Origin: Modicisalibacter sp049808615
Lineage (GTDB): Bacteria > Pseudomonadota > Gammaproteobacteria > Pseudomonadales > Halomonadaceae
Reading direction: 5' to 3'
NCBI RefSeq assembly: GCF_049808615.1
Contig: NZ_JBNCAN010000028.1
Location: 1 to 50,115, forward strand
DNA: 50,115 bases
Shown: one piece after another, positions 29,857 through 39,544 of the stretch
Layout of the letters: each line of letters opens with the position of its first letter
Position numbering within the stretch: the first letter of the stretch is position 1
Notes under the pieces: model-generated
The model's database searches: none
Seen by the model: the letters and a program-made list of their open reading frames with translations, nothing else
What the model was told of the DNA's origin: nothing
Program-made: the position numbers and the translations under genes

Positions 29857-30002
29857 CTAGGCTTTGTCTGAAAACTGGCTGCGCTCGACCATACGGCGTT
29901 AAAAATCGCCTCAAGATGCTCATTTACTTCATGTAAACTGCGCTCTTTCGCCAATTTTGCCTTGTCTGGTCTTCGCTCGCCGACTTTTCAGACAGAGCCT
30001 AG
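29857..30002. mobile_element. 146-bp MITE-like element
   Basis: Both ends carry an 18-nt inverted repeat, CTAGGCTTTGTCTGAAAA and TTTTCAGACAGAGCCTAG, matching at 17 of 18 positions. The outer CTAG may be a 4-bp target duplication; the remaining ends start with GG, as in IS5-group elements that duplicate YTAR. No frame long enough for a transposase fits inside, so it is non-autonomous. It lies between bcsC and the zinc-ribbon gene and disrupts neither. I recall similar repeats in Pseudomonas and Halomonas genomes, but copy number cannot be tested here. Confidence 0.75.
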
Positions 30003-30046
30003 TCTTCAGTCTAGTGGGTGGCACAGTCTACGCCATCACCGCAGGA

Positions 30047-33000
30047 TCAATCGAACTCCGAGTAAGGCGATAGGGCCGATGGCGGAATATCAAGCTCGCC
30101 TTGCCAGGCAGCGAAGTTGTAGCGCAGTGTCAGATTGAACATGTTGGGTGAATAGTCCTCAGCCTCCTGTAGCGCAAAGCCCACACTCGCCGCCCAGTGG
30201 TTGCCCAACCGGCGCTCGACCTGGCCACTGAGGCCATAGCCCACATCGCCTCCGCTACCGCCGGTGCGCAAGGCATTGGCATCGCTCAGGGATGCCACCT
30301 CACTGCCCCCGAGCGGATAGCGTTGGCTGTCGTCGCTATCGGTCCAGGAGTGCGAGACCGAGGCGCCGACCTCCCAGGACCACTCCTCGGTGCGTCGGGC
30401 ATAGGTGACCGGCAGTGCCAGCGAAGCATAACGTTGAGGACTGTAGTATCCACCTTGACCCAGGCTGTAGCCGCCGAGTTCCTTGTCGTAATGCATGAAC
30501 ATCGCGCTGACCCCCACACTCAAGCGTTCGTCCGGACGATTGATCAGCTTGCGATAAACACCCCCCATGGCCTGCAGGCGAGTGTTGTCCTCGACATTCT
30601 CCCCGTCGAGATGGTGAGCGCCGAACTTCGACCAGACGCCCCAGGGGCCGCCCTGGTCATAGCCCAGCCCGAGGCTTGCGCCGGTGGCGCGCACCCCGCC
30701 CCAGGTGATGCCGGTACGAGGGTCCTCGACCCCGGCATAGGCCAGTAGCGAATCGTCCAGCGCGCGCCGGGACATCGTGGCATCGAACCACAGCGGACCC
30801 GCGTCGCCGTTGTATTGAATGCCGCCAACCACATCGGTGACCTCGAATCCCATCGGGGTCGTGCCGATGTCGACGCGCCAGGTCTCGTTGTACCAGCCTA
30901 TCCCCACGCTGACCCCGGTCTGCTGCTGATTGAAGTCGTCGTTGCAACCGGCCTCGGCGCAGGTGCCGAAGGTGTCGCGATTGAAACCGTCTGCCTCGGC
31001 GTCCAAGCGCCCTGCATCGAGTCGCACTCGATCGATACGCAGGAGCCCGCGTCCCCCGGCCAGCGGAGTATCGACTTCGAGCATGTCGACGTCCGTGGTC
31101 AGCTCGGAGACCCCCGCGGTACCACTTTCGTCTTCCCGTTGATGACCGTAACGAACCCGAGTGTTCTGGGATTGATAAACCTCGGCTGCAGAGGAGCGCA
31201 GGCTGGACACCAGCCAGTCGTCTCCCGGGCGGGGGCGTGTCTGGCGGGTGAAGGCGGCATCGTCGGCCAGGCTTTCCTGATCGCCCAGCTCCGCGGCAAC
31301 CATGGCCTGACGATAACGCTGAAGCGCCTGAGACGATTGGCCTTGAGCCTCGGCCAGACGACCCGCATCACGCAGGGTCAGTGCATCCTGTGATGCCGTT
31401 TCATCGGCGAGCAGTTCGTCCATCATGCTCTGGGCGCGCCTCGTTTCGCCCAGCGCCGCCCAGGCATTGATCTGACGCCGCCGCGCATTCAAGTCCTCCG
31501 GTGCCGGGTCGAGCGTCTCGAGTTGGCGGCGAGCGACGCTCCGGTCGCCTCGGGCGAGGGCAGTGTCGATCAGGCCCAGGCGCGCGGCGGTATCGTCGGT
31601 GTCGAGTTGCAGGGCGCGCTGATAATACCCCTGCGCTGTGGCGTAATCGTTGCGTTCCAGAGCCCAATCGCCCAAACGCAAGGTCACATCGACATGGGTA
31701 GGGGCGCCCTGCAACATGGCGATGGCGCCGGCTTCGTTACCCTGGGCACGGCGTTGCTCGGCGTGTTCCAGCAACTGGCTGCGTTCGAGTCGTGTCTGCA
31801 GACCCAGGACACTGTCGTCCCGCTGATCTTCTGGAATACGATCCAGGGCATCGAGGGCCAGAATGTCGCGATCGTCGCTGGAAAGATAGAGCGCCTGGGC
31901 ATAACGACCCTGGGCGCGTTCTTCCGGTGTCTCAAGATGGGAGAAGAGCTCGCGGAAAGCCTGATCCGCGTCGGTCTGGCGCCTCTGGGCCGCCAGCGCA
32001 TTGGCCAGGGCATAGGTCACCCAGACATCGCTTGGGTCGAGCTTTCTGGCCTGCGCGAAGCGTCCGCTGGCCTCGGACCAACGCGACTGGGCGATCAGCT
32101 CTTCACCCTCCGCGCGCAGTACGGCGATCTGCAAACGGCGCCGGGTGCCTTCCAGAGCGGCCTGTTGCGAAGGAGGCAGGCTTTCGATGAAATCGAGCCC
32201 AGCCCGGGGAGATTGCTCGGCATACAGTGCCGCTAGTCGTTCCAGCGCCGTGGTGTAGCCGGGCTCGAGACGCAGCGCCTGGCGGTAGGCGCGCTCGGCA
32301 TTGTCCCGCTCATTGCGGTAGCGGGCCACATCCCCCAGGCCGAGCCAGGCTTCGTTGGCCTTGGGAATCTGTTGTCGAGCCAGTTCGAAAGCCTGTTCGG
32401 CGCTCTGATCATCTCCGTTGGCCAGAGCTTCATCACCCCGCTCGATCTGTTGCCAGTAGGTGGCGGTGGCGATCAGATTGTTCCATTTATCACTGGCGTA
32501 GGGGCTGTCGTCGAGTTGCTGACCACGCCGAAACAGTGCCAGGGCGTCTTCGTGACGGCCTTGACGTAGACGAATGGTGCCCAGTGCGTCGAGTAGTTCG
32601 ATATCCTCTGGATATGCTGCCAGGGCGCGTTGTATGTCGGCCTCGCCCGCGTCACCGCCCTCGGTTTCATTACGCGCCAGACCACGCAGGCGGGCCTGAT
32701 AGTTGGGATCGGCAAGCAGATCGCGATGATCTGTCAGGGTTTGCTGGGCCTCCTCGGCGTAATCCGTGTCGCCGAACACATTTAAAAACCGCTGCCAGGC
32801 GGCCACACTCTCCTCGCTTGCCTCCATTTCACGCAGGGCATCACGCCACTGGCGAGCGGCGTCCTTACGGGAATAGGGATTGTCGGCGAGTTGTTCCAGA
32901 CGCGTGAAAGCCTCTTCGTTGCGATCGACGCTGAACAGCAGGCGCGCCAGGGCAAAGCGCAGCTCCGGGCTTTGCGGATAGCGGTTGTCCAAGGCTTGCA

Positions 33001-33613
33001 GCTCGTTAATGGCCCGGGGTGTGCCATCGGGCAACTGGGCGACGACTTGCCAGTATTCCAGCGCCAGGGGCAACGTCGGCAGCCCCTCTGCCAGCACGTC
33101 GTCGTAAATGGACTTGGCCTGTTCCGCCTGACCGGTGGTGGCAAGCAACCGCGCCTTGCTCAGAGCACTTCGCTGTTCGGGGTCGGTCAAGGCAAGATTG
33201 AGCCGAGCCATGCGATAGGCGTCGCTGTTCGGCGCTTCCTCAGCCAGACGATCCACCAGACGCTGCGCTTCTTCCAGATCGCCTTCGCGCACTGCCTTGC
33301 GAACCTGGGCCTGAAGCACCCGGGGATCGTTCGGAGCGATGATCTGCAGGCGTTCGAGGGCCTGCTTCACCAATACATCGTTGTGACGTGCCTCCCCTAG
33401 GCGCAGCTGTTGCAGCAGCCATTCTTGCGGGGCCACGGCCTGGCTCTCATTCGCTAGCGCTTTATCGGCTCGGGCATCATTGGCCTGATTTTCATTAGGG
33501 AGGGGCTCCATGCCGGTCTGGGCATGCAGCGGGGCCGCGGTCATGCCGCTGGCCAGTAGACACAGCGAAAAGGGCCAATGGGAGCGGGGGGTCGGCTTCA
33601 CGGTGAACTCCAT
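30047..33613 (-). CDS. bcsC: Cellulose synthase outer-membrane export protein BcsC
   Basis: A 1,188-residue protein that guides cellulose across the periplasm and outer membrane. Residues 1-31 form a signal peptide (cleavage near LHA-QTG). Residues about 60-800 are a long TPR superhelix (for example AEQAFELARQQIPKANEAWLGLGDVARYR). Residues about 830-1188 form the BcsC C-terminal barrel, ending in SALSPYSEFD. A cysteine pair (GTCAEAGC) probably makes a disulfide in a loop. The start overlaps the bcsZ stop by 16 nt, which suggests coupled translation. It is the last gene of the bcsRQABZC operon; a MITE-like repeat follows 44 nt after the stop. Confidence 0.96.
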   Translation of the reverse strand: MEFTVKPTPRSHWPFSLCLLASGMTAAPLHAQTGMEPLPNENQANDARADKALANESQAVAPQEWLLQQLRLGEARHNDVLVKQALERLQIIAPNDPRVLQAQVRKAVREGDLEEAQRLVDRLAEEAPNSDAYRMARLNLALTDPEQRSALSKARLLATTGQAEQAKSIYDDVLAEGLPTLPLALEYWQVVAQLPDGTPRAINELQALDNRYPQSPELRFALARLLFSVDRNEEAFTRLEQLADNPYSRKDAARQWRDALREMEASEESVAAWQRFLNVFGDTDYAEEAQQTLTDHRDLLADPNYQARLRGLARNETEGGDAGEADIQRALAAYPEDIELLDALGTIRLRQGRHEDALALFRRGQQLDDSPYASDKWNNLIATATYWQQIERGDEALANGDDQSAEQAFELARQQIPKANEAWLGLGDVARYRNERDNAERAYRQALRLEPGYTTALERLAALYAEQSPRAGLDFIESLPPSQQAALEGTRRRLQIAVLRAEGEELIAQSRWSEASGRFAQARKLDPSDVWVTYALANALAAQRRQTDADQAFRELFSHLETPEERAQGRYAQALYLSSDDRDILALDALDRIPEDQRDDSVLGLQTRLERSQLLEHAEQRRAQGNEAGAIAMLQGAPTHVDVTLRLGDWALERNDYATAQGYYQRALQLDTDDTAARLGLIDTALARGDRSVARRQLETLDPAPEDLNARRRQINAWAALGETRRAQSMMDELLADETASQDALTLRDAGRLAEAQGQSSQALQRYRQAMVAAELGDQESLADDAAFTRQTRPRPGDDWLVSSLRSSAAEVYQSQNTRVRYGHQREDESGTAGVSELTTDVDMLEVDTPLAGGRGLLRIDRVRLDAGRLDAEADGFNRDTFGTCAEAGCNDDFNQQQTGVSVGIGWYNETWRVDIGTTPMGFEVTDVVGGIQYNGDAGPLWFDATMSRRALDDSLLAYAGVEDPRTGITWGGVRATGASLGLGYDQGGPWGVWSKFGAHHLDGENVEDNTRLQAMGGVYRKLINRPDERLSVGVSAMFMHYDKELGGYSLGQGGYYSPQRYASLALPVTYARRTEEWSWEVGASVSHSWTDSDDSQRYPLGGSEVASLSDANALRTGGSGGDVGYGLSGQVERRLGNHWAASVGFALQEAEDYSPNMFNLTLRYNFAAWQGELDIPPSALSPYSEFD

Positions 33614-34689
33614 TCAGGTTGCAAAGTGCCATCATTGGCAAAACGATATCGTCCGCGGTCCCAGCCCAGCCCGAACAGGGTCAGTACCTGAGCGTAATAG
33701 GCATCATCCGCGGGGGGATTGTCGAGCAGGCGCTGGCGCTGTTCTTCGAGCAATGAGGTGTCGGCAAGCAAGGGCAATAACGCCGCGGAGAAGCTGGTGT
33801 TGGCGGTGTTGTCATGCTCGCCGCTCTGGGCATCGATGCTTTCCGGCGGTGCGCCGAGACGTTTGGTCAGTAGTGCCATGGGGGCAAAATGCACCAGTAA
33901 CGACTCGCGACCGGGCGCGTCCTCGGCCAGCATGCCCAGCCATAGATAGACCCGGATGGCGTCATAGTCGCCCTCGACGCCATGCACTGGATCGGGTTGC
34001 CAGCCGTGATCTGCATGCCAAGCTGCCCAGTCCGGTGCCAATCCTTTGGGTGCGGTGCCCTTGAGCAAGGCCGGCACGTTATCGGCGATGGCGGGCCAGG
34101 GGGCTCCCAGCACGCTCAGACGGCGGAGCAGCTGAGGCGGTACATAGCTTGGATTGACACGCCACAGGGGAGGGTCTGCGAACCCCGTGTTGCCGGGTAG
34201 CAGCATGGGCCCAAAGCCTTCGAGATCGGCGACTTCCTGCTCGGCGACGAGCCGAGCCAGGCGCGTGCCCAGCACCTGATAGTCGCGGCGCTGCCATAGG
34301 CGTCCGGCTTCCAGGAGGGAATAGGCAATCCACAGGTCCGCGTCCGAAGCACTGTTGGCATCCAGCACCCCCCAGCGATTGTCATCCTTGTCGTGTCCCC
34401 ACAGCCAGGCCGGCAGCCTTGCCCCAAGGTCGCTCTTGGCGAGGTTATTCTGAGTCCAGGCGAGCAGACGCGCGAAGGTGTCCTGATCATTCGCCACCAA
34501 GGCGAAGAACAGCGCATAGGACTGGCCTTCCGAGGTGGTGATCAGACGCTCGTCGGAGACATCGATCACCCGACCGTCATCGCTGATCAGGGCGCTCTTG
34601 AAACGCTCCCAGGCTGGCCATTCGACGCTTGCGGCCTGGGTACTTGGCGCCAACAACCAGAGCCCCAATAGACACAGCAACATGCGCAT
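33598..34689 (-). CDS. bcsZ: Periplasmic endo-1,4-beta-glucanase BcsZ (GH8)
   Basis: A 363-residue secreted cellulase of glycoside hydrolase family 8 that trims nascent or misplaced cellulose in the periplasm. Residues 1-19 form a signal peptide (STQA-A). The general acid is E54 (TTSEGQSYAL) and the second catalytic residue is D243 (EGDYDAIRVYLW), the same numbering as recalled for E. coli BcsZ. D116 and D118 (SDADLWIAYSLLEAG) are the other conserved acids. It begins 2 nt after bcsB ends and its stop overlaps the bcsC start. Confidence 0.96.
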   Translation of the reverse strand: MRMLLCLLGLWLLAPSTQAASVEWPAWERFKSALISDDGRVIDVSDERLITTSEGQSYALFFALVANDQDTFARLLAWTQNNLAKSDLGARLPAWLWGHDKDDNRWGVLDANSASDADLWIAYSLLEAGRLWQRRDYQVLGTRLARLVAEQEVADLEGFGPMLLPGNTGFADPPLWRVNPSYVPPQLLRRLSVLGAPWPAIADNVPALLKGTAPKGLAPDWAAWHADHGWQPDPVHGVEGDYDAIRVYLWLGMLAEDAPGRESLLVHFAPMALLTKRLGAPPESIDAQSGEHDNTANTSFSAALLPLLADTSLLEEQRQRLLDNPPADDAYYAQVLTLFGLGWDRGRYRFANDGTLQPEWSSP

Positions 34690-34691
34690 GG

Positions 34692-36932
34692 TCAGTCCTC
34701 GTCACGACTCAGGCGCCGCGTACCCAAACGACGCAGCAGCACCCACAGCAACAGCGCCATCAACACAATAGCAATCACAGCGATGGCGGCCATCAGCTTG
34801 GGATGGGTGGAAAGGTGATACCACAGCCAGGTGGCCCAGGGCAGTTCGCCCACATGATAGCGTTCGCCCACCACGTCGCTGCGCACGCCGGAATCGCGGA
34901 TCACCGCGATCGAGCCGCGTATCTGGGAAATCACCACAGGATCGTTCATGGAGGCATTGAGCAGACGATAGTCGCCCGGCGTCTTGGCCAACAGAGCAAC
35001 GATACTGCGCTGATCGAAGTAGGGTGACTTCAGCCCGACCAAGGCGGCGATGGGGCCATGAGCGGTTACACTGACCTCTCGATCTACGGCATCGGTCTGC
35101 GTTGCATCAGGTGTGTTGTCATCCTCGCTGATCGAGACCAGGCGCAAGCGACTGCGGGCATCATCGCCCAGGGCCACGATCTGAGCGCTGTCATCCAGGT
35201 TGTCCGGGAGGGAACCGAGGGCGAGAATGTCCGCATCGGTCTTCTCGGCACTCGCCCAATCGTCGCTGAGCTTCAGCGCCACCCCGGGGTAGCCGGTCTG
35301 GGCGCCGATACGCCCCAGGCTGTCGAACAGTGCCGTCAGCTCGAGCTCAGAAGGTGACGTGGGCATGATCACCAGGGTCTGAGAAAGATCCGCCAGTCGG
35401 CTGAAAGGGAAGCCGGCATGGGTGAAGGTGCGCAGGGCGGGCATGGACAGATAGTGCGGATAGCTCGAGAAGTCGAGGCTCGAGCTCTTGTCGATGCCGG
35501 CCTGATGAGGCACCGAGATGAGCGGACGACACTGCTCCTCGGAGCCGGACATGCCGACACGATTGGCATACGCAAAGTCGAAGGTTAGATGATTGCGGGT
35601 GCCGACCTTCAAGGCCGGAATGTCCGCTTCCTGTTCAGGCAATAGCCAGTTCTTGAGCAGCGGCACCTGCAGCAGGCTGCGCTCACCCTCGCTGCCATCC
35701 TGATCGAGTACGAAGGATTTCAGGAACTCGTCATTGATGCTGACATCGAGCCGGGAAGTGGCGTCCTTCACCGGCTGGCTGTAGCGATAATCGAGTTTCA
35801 GCTTGATCAACTCGTTTTGCCAGATGAACAGATCCGGCGGCAGGCGTAGATCGACGTTCAGGGGTCTGGGGGTGCGGCCCTGGGTCTGCAGCTGCTCGGG
35901 ATAGTCGATCAGTTCGGCAAAGGTTATCGGTCGATCCGTGACTATCCAGGCCGGTGCATCGTAGGGCTTGCGGGGTTCCAGGGTGTCGAGCCCGTCGATA
36001 CGCGCGCTTTGGCCCCGCAGTAACGTATTGCCCAGGGCCAGTGCCTGAGCGGCGGTGACCAGCTCGGCGTCGTCGCGCCCCATCAGCACGAGCAGCTTGT
36101 CATAGGGCGAGTCGGGATGACTGATCATTTCGATAGTGGGTCCGTCGACGGCGGGGTAATCGGCCAGCACGGCTGGCCGATGCTCGTTGGTCGCCAGTAC
36201 GATGGCGTGTTGCGCCGGAGGCGTATCGAAGGAGACCGGGAAACGTTGCCCGCGCCAATTGGCCTGGGCACCAAAATAAGAAGCCACGATACCGCCCGCG
36301 CGCTGAGCGTCCAGGGACGGGCTGGGAGGTAACACCAAGGGCAGTTCCAGAGGGGAGTCGTCGCTGTCGTCGAAGAAGGGCAACGGCAGATTGGCCAGAT
36401 CGTTGGCCACCGGGAGCGTCTGCTGCTGCAGGGTCAGCGTGCTGTCGCCGGCGACATTGACCCAGACACTGGAATGGGTCGGATCCTCACAGATCTTGCT
36501 GTAATGGCCGACCAGTTCCAGACGCAAGCGGTTGAAATCGCTGATCAAGCGAGGATCGAGGGATAGCGTCTGGCGTTGGGTTTCCCCCGGTGCGCCTGCC
36601 TCGATGGGCGCCACACCCATCAATTCATCATTGAGGTAGACCTTGAGGTGGGACACATCTGCCAATAGCGAAGGCGAGGGGGTATAGCCGAGTTCCAGCG
36701 TGGCTTCGCTCACCAATTGATCGCTGCGTATCTTGAATTCGATCAGGCGCTGAGGCGACATGCCACTCAGTTCCAAATCGCGCTGAGACAGCTCCGCGAG
36801 AGACAAGGTGTGCTTCTTCGTCGGTGCCCCTTGCCGGGCAGCCTCCGGGGCATTGACGGAAGGAGACGATGGCGATTGCGCCCAGGCCGGCAGGGCAATC
36901 AACAATGACAATAAAATCCAGCGATGACGCAT
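34692..36932 (-). CDS. bcsB: Cellulose synthase periplasmic subunit BcsB
   Basis: A 746-residue partner of BcsA. Residues 1-18 form a signal peptide (PAWA-QS). The large periplasmic part has repeated carbohydrate-binding and flavodoxin-like domains (HLKVYLNDELMGV; LDVSINDEFLKSF; SEEQCRPLISVPHQAGIDKSSSLDF). One C-terminal membrane helix (about 715-738) contacts BcsA. Older names call it a c-di-GMP-binding protein, but in this family the nucleotide binds BcsA. It lies 35 nt after bcsA and 2 nt before bcsZ, within a tight operon. Confidence 0.95.
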   Translation of the reverse strand: MRHRWILLSLLIALPAWAQSPSSPSVNAPEAARQGAPTKKHTLSLAELSQRDLELSGMSPQRLIEFKIRSDQLVSEATLELGYTPSPSLLADVSHLKVYLNDELMGVAPIEAGAPGETQRQTLSLDPRLISDFNRLRLELVGHYSKICEDPTHSSVWVNVAGDSTLTLQQQTLPVANDLANLPLPFFDDSDDSPLELPLVLPPSPSLDAQRAGGIVASYFGAQANWRGQRFPVSFDTPPAQHAIVLATNEHRPAVLADYPAVDGPTIEMISHPDSPYDKLLVLMGRDDAELVTAAQALALGNTLLRGQSARIDGLDTLEPRKPYDAPAWIVTDRPITFAELIDYPEQLQTQGRTPRPLNVDLRLPPDLFIWQNELIKLKLDYRYSQPVKDATSRLDVSINDEFLKSFVLDQDGSEGERSLLQVPLLKNWLLPEQEADIPALKVGTRNHLTFDFAYANRVGMSGSEEQCRPLISVPHQAGIDKSSSLDFSSYPHYLSMPALRTFTHAGFPFSRLADLSQTLVIMPTSPSELELTALFDSLGRIGAQTGYPGVALKLSDDWASAEKTDADILALGSLPDNLDDSAQIVALGDDARSRLRLVSISEDDNTPDATQTDAVDREVSVTAHGPIAALVGLKSPYFDQRSIVALLAKTPGDYRLLNASMNDPVVISQIRGSIAVIRDSGVRSDVVGERYHVGELPWATWLWYHLSTHPKLMAAIAVIAIVLMALLLWVLLRRLGTRRLSRDED

Positions 36933-36967
36933 GTCGTGAACATTCCTATTCGATGAGACTTAGTCCG

Positions 36968-39544
36968 TTATATGGATGACGATCCAGTCGCCTCGCGGGG
37001 GCGTTGCGGTATGAAAGACCCTAGCCAGGAGACAGGGGCGCGCACGCCACGAGGCGCATGCTGAAAGAGCCGGCGGTAGCCTTCGAAACCCAGGCAGATC
37101 ACGTCCACCATGCTTTTCATGGGGCGATCCTGTGGTAGGTCATCACGCCACAAGGACCAGGTGTCCGCCCGGGCGAAGGTGCATTGGATATAGTCGATGT
37201 GCTGAGCGAGAGACATCTTCTCCAGTTCCAGCCCGGCCCGCTCACCGCTGGCATTGACTACTCGGACAGTGAAGGCGTGCTCTTGCTGACCACGGCGCAA
37301 CAGGAGGGTGAGGGTGTCGCCGACTTTCACCAGGTCGGCCGCCGGCAGGTAGATGCCCAGGCCGCCTTCAGCATAGTCCTGCAGCGTGCAGGGATAGGCG
37401 TAGCCGCCAGGGAGCTGTACCGCCGCGGGCAGCGTGACCCTGACACGATGATTACGTCTTACCTGACGTGCCTCCGCCGCCACGGCGATGGCGCCACCCA
37501 GAATCACCAGGTTGTAGAACACCCAGACCAGGCTCACCAGTACCGTGGGAATCTCGTCGGCGGGCCCATTCTGCAAGCGCCAGGCCGCGGCCACGACGCC
37601 CGACAGATTGAGCAGGATCAGCAACAGGTAGGGGCGCGAAATGCCCCAGTCGAAGTACTGCTTGTCCACCAGACCGCCCTTGGCCGTGACGTTGAACTTG
37701 CCCTTGCGTGGATTGATCAGCGCCACGGTGGTGGGCAGAGCGATGTACCAGGCCAGCACCGTATCGTAGACCTCGCTCCAGAAGCTGTGACGATAGCGCC
37801 CCTGGACATGCGAGTTGGTGAGACCGGAATGCAGCATGTGCGGGATCACGAAGGCCAGCAGCAAGAAGGCCGGTGCGTAGATGATGTAGGCATGCAGCAA
37901 GAGGAAGGCCAGCGGCGCGGTCAGGAAGATCAGTCGCGGCACCCCCGCCAAGAAGTGCAACATGGCATTGACGTAGCACAGTCGCTGGCTCAGGCGCAGG
38001 CCAGGCCCGAAAAGCGGATTGTCGAGTCGAAATATCTGGACCATGCCCCGCGCCCAGCGAATGCGCTGACCGATGTGAGCCGATACGCTCTCGGTGGCAA
38101 GCCCCGCGGCCTGCGGAATGCGCAGATAGGCGGAGGTGAAGCCCTTGCGATGCAGGCGCAGCGAAGTATGGGCGTCCTCGGTGACGGTCTCCACCGCGAA
38201 GCCGCCGATAGCCTCGATGGCACGACGCTTGAGCACGGCACAGGAACCGCAGAAGAAGGCTGCGTCCCACAGATCGTTGCCATCCTGAACCAGGCCGTAG
38301 AACAGGGTGCCCTCGTTGGGCATGCGCCGGAAGCGATCGAGATTGCGCTCGAAGGGGTCTGGTGAGAAGAAATGGTGCGGTGTCTGTACCAGGCCGAGCC
38401 TGGGGTCCTTCAAAAACCAGCCCATGGTCATCTGCAGGAAGGAGCGTTGCGGGACGTGATCGCAGTCAAAGATGGCGATGTAATCCCCTTGGGTCAGGGT
38501 CAGCGCATGATTGAGATTGCCCGCCTTGGCATGGTTGTTGTCGTTGCGGGTGATGTAACCGATCCCTACCTCTGCAGCAAAGTCACGAAATGACGAACGC
38601 TTACCGTCGTCGAGCAGGTAGATGTTGAGCTTGTCCTTGGGCCAGTCGAGTCCTAGTGCCGCCAGCACCGTGGGCCGCACCACCTCGAGAGACTCATTGT
38701 AGGTAGGAATCATCAGATCGACGCTTGGCCACTCGTGGGTATCCTCGGGCAAGGCTACCGGCTTGCGGTTGAGCGGCCATAGGGTCTGGAAATACCCCAG
38801 TACGAGCACCAGCCAGGAATAGGTTTCGGCACCTAGCAGAAGCAAGCCGAAGGTCATGTCCAGGGCGTCGTCCCAGTTGAGCGTCGAGGTGTAGCGCCAC
38901 CATAGATAACGACAGGACACCGTCAGCGACAGCACGATCAGTATCAGGGTGGAGAAACGCCCGGGTAACCGGCGCACGATCAACGCCATGATCCATAGCA
39001 GCACGGAAAACAAGGCCTGGGCTGGCAGAGTAAAGGGCTGGGTGATGACCAGCAGCATTAATATGGCGGTCGTTCCCCCCATCAAAACCAGGAGCCAAGG
39101 GGTGTTCTGTGTAGTGCTGCTTGCGCGATCCACGGGATCAAGATTGCGTAGCGTTGGGCGCAGGTGGCCGGAGATAGGTTGCGCTACCTTCCTTGCCCAG
39201 GAATGCAGAGCCTCGCGAGCACGGCTCACTGGTTTGAATCGTTCATGCCGAGGCGTATCCGCGGAGCGGCGTGGACGCACGAGCATCAGCCACACTAGCT
39301 GAAGGCCATAGCGCAACGGATCGGCAATACCCGGGCGGCGTTGCTGCAAGTGCGCAAAGCTTCCGGAATGCGTCGAGAGAAGGCGTTGCCAGCGCTTGGA
39401 TTCCAGCGGCAAAAGACACCAGGCAATGACCCAGGCCAGAGTCAGTGTCGCCGCCGTCAGCGGGGTAGCGCCGCGCTCATCACGCAGGTGGCGATAGTGA
39501 TGCTTCCAGCGGTCTCCTGCGCCGGGGTGCAACCAAAAGCTCAT
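36968..39544 (-). CDS. bcsA: Cellulose synthase catalytic subunit BcsA
   Basis: An 858-residue inner-membrane GT2 enzyme that polymerises UDP-glucose and exports the chain. Catalytic motifs are complete: D276 (VDLMIPTYNE), D312-D313 (LLDDGKRS), DCD at 360-362, TED with D457, and Q493-RIRW. About eight membrane helices surround the GT domain. The PilZ domain has R696-xxx-R700 (RRNHR), but its second motif reads D723-Y-A-E-G-G728, with Ala where DxSxxG expects Ser. A long N-terminal extension (about 150 residues, two hydrophobic stretches) matches the enterobacterial type. Its ATG overlaps the bcsQ stop by 4 nt. Confidence 0.97.
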   Translation of the reverse strand: MSFWLHPGAGDRWKHHYRHLRDERGATPLTAATLTLAWVIAWCLLPLESKRWQRLLSTHSGSFAHLQQRRPGIADPLRYGLQLVWLMLVRPRRSADTPRHERFKPVSRAREALHSWARKVAQPISGHLRPTLRNLDPVDRASSTTQNTPWLLVLMGGTTAILMLLVITQPFTLPAQALFSVLLWIMALIVRRLPGRFSTLILIVLSLTVSCRYLWWRYTSTLNWDDALDMTFGLLLLGAETYSWLVLVLGYFQTLWPLNRKPVALPEDTHEWPSVDLMIPTYNESLEVVRPTVLAALGLDWPKDKLNIYLLDDGKRSSFRDFAAEVGIGYITRNDNNHAKAGNLNHALTLTQGDYIAIFDCDHVPQRSFLQMTMGWFLKDPRLGLVQTPHHFFSPDPFERNLDRFRRMPNEGTLFYGLVQDGNDLWDAAFFCGSCAVLKRRAIEAIGGFAVETVTEDAHTSLRLHRKGFTSAYLRIPQAAGLATESVSAHIGQRIRWARGMVQIFRLDNPLFGPGLRLSQRLCYVNAMLHFLAGVPRLIFLTAPLAFLLLHAYIIYAPAFLLLAFVIPHMLHSGLTNSHVQGRYRHSFWSEVYDTVLAWYIALPTTVALINPRKGKFNVTAKGGLVDKQYFDWGISRPYLLLILLNLSGVVAAAWRLQNGPADEIPTVLVSLVWVFYNLVILGGAIAVAAEARQVRRNHRVRVTLPAAVQLPGGYAYPCTLQDYAEGGLGIYLPAADLVKVGDTLTLLLRRGQQEHAFTVRVVNASGERAGLELEKMSLAQHIDYIQCTFARADTWSLWRDDLPQDRPMKSMVDVICLGFEGYRRLFQHAPRGVRAPVSWLGSFIPQRPREATGSSSI

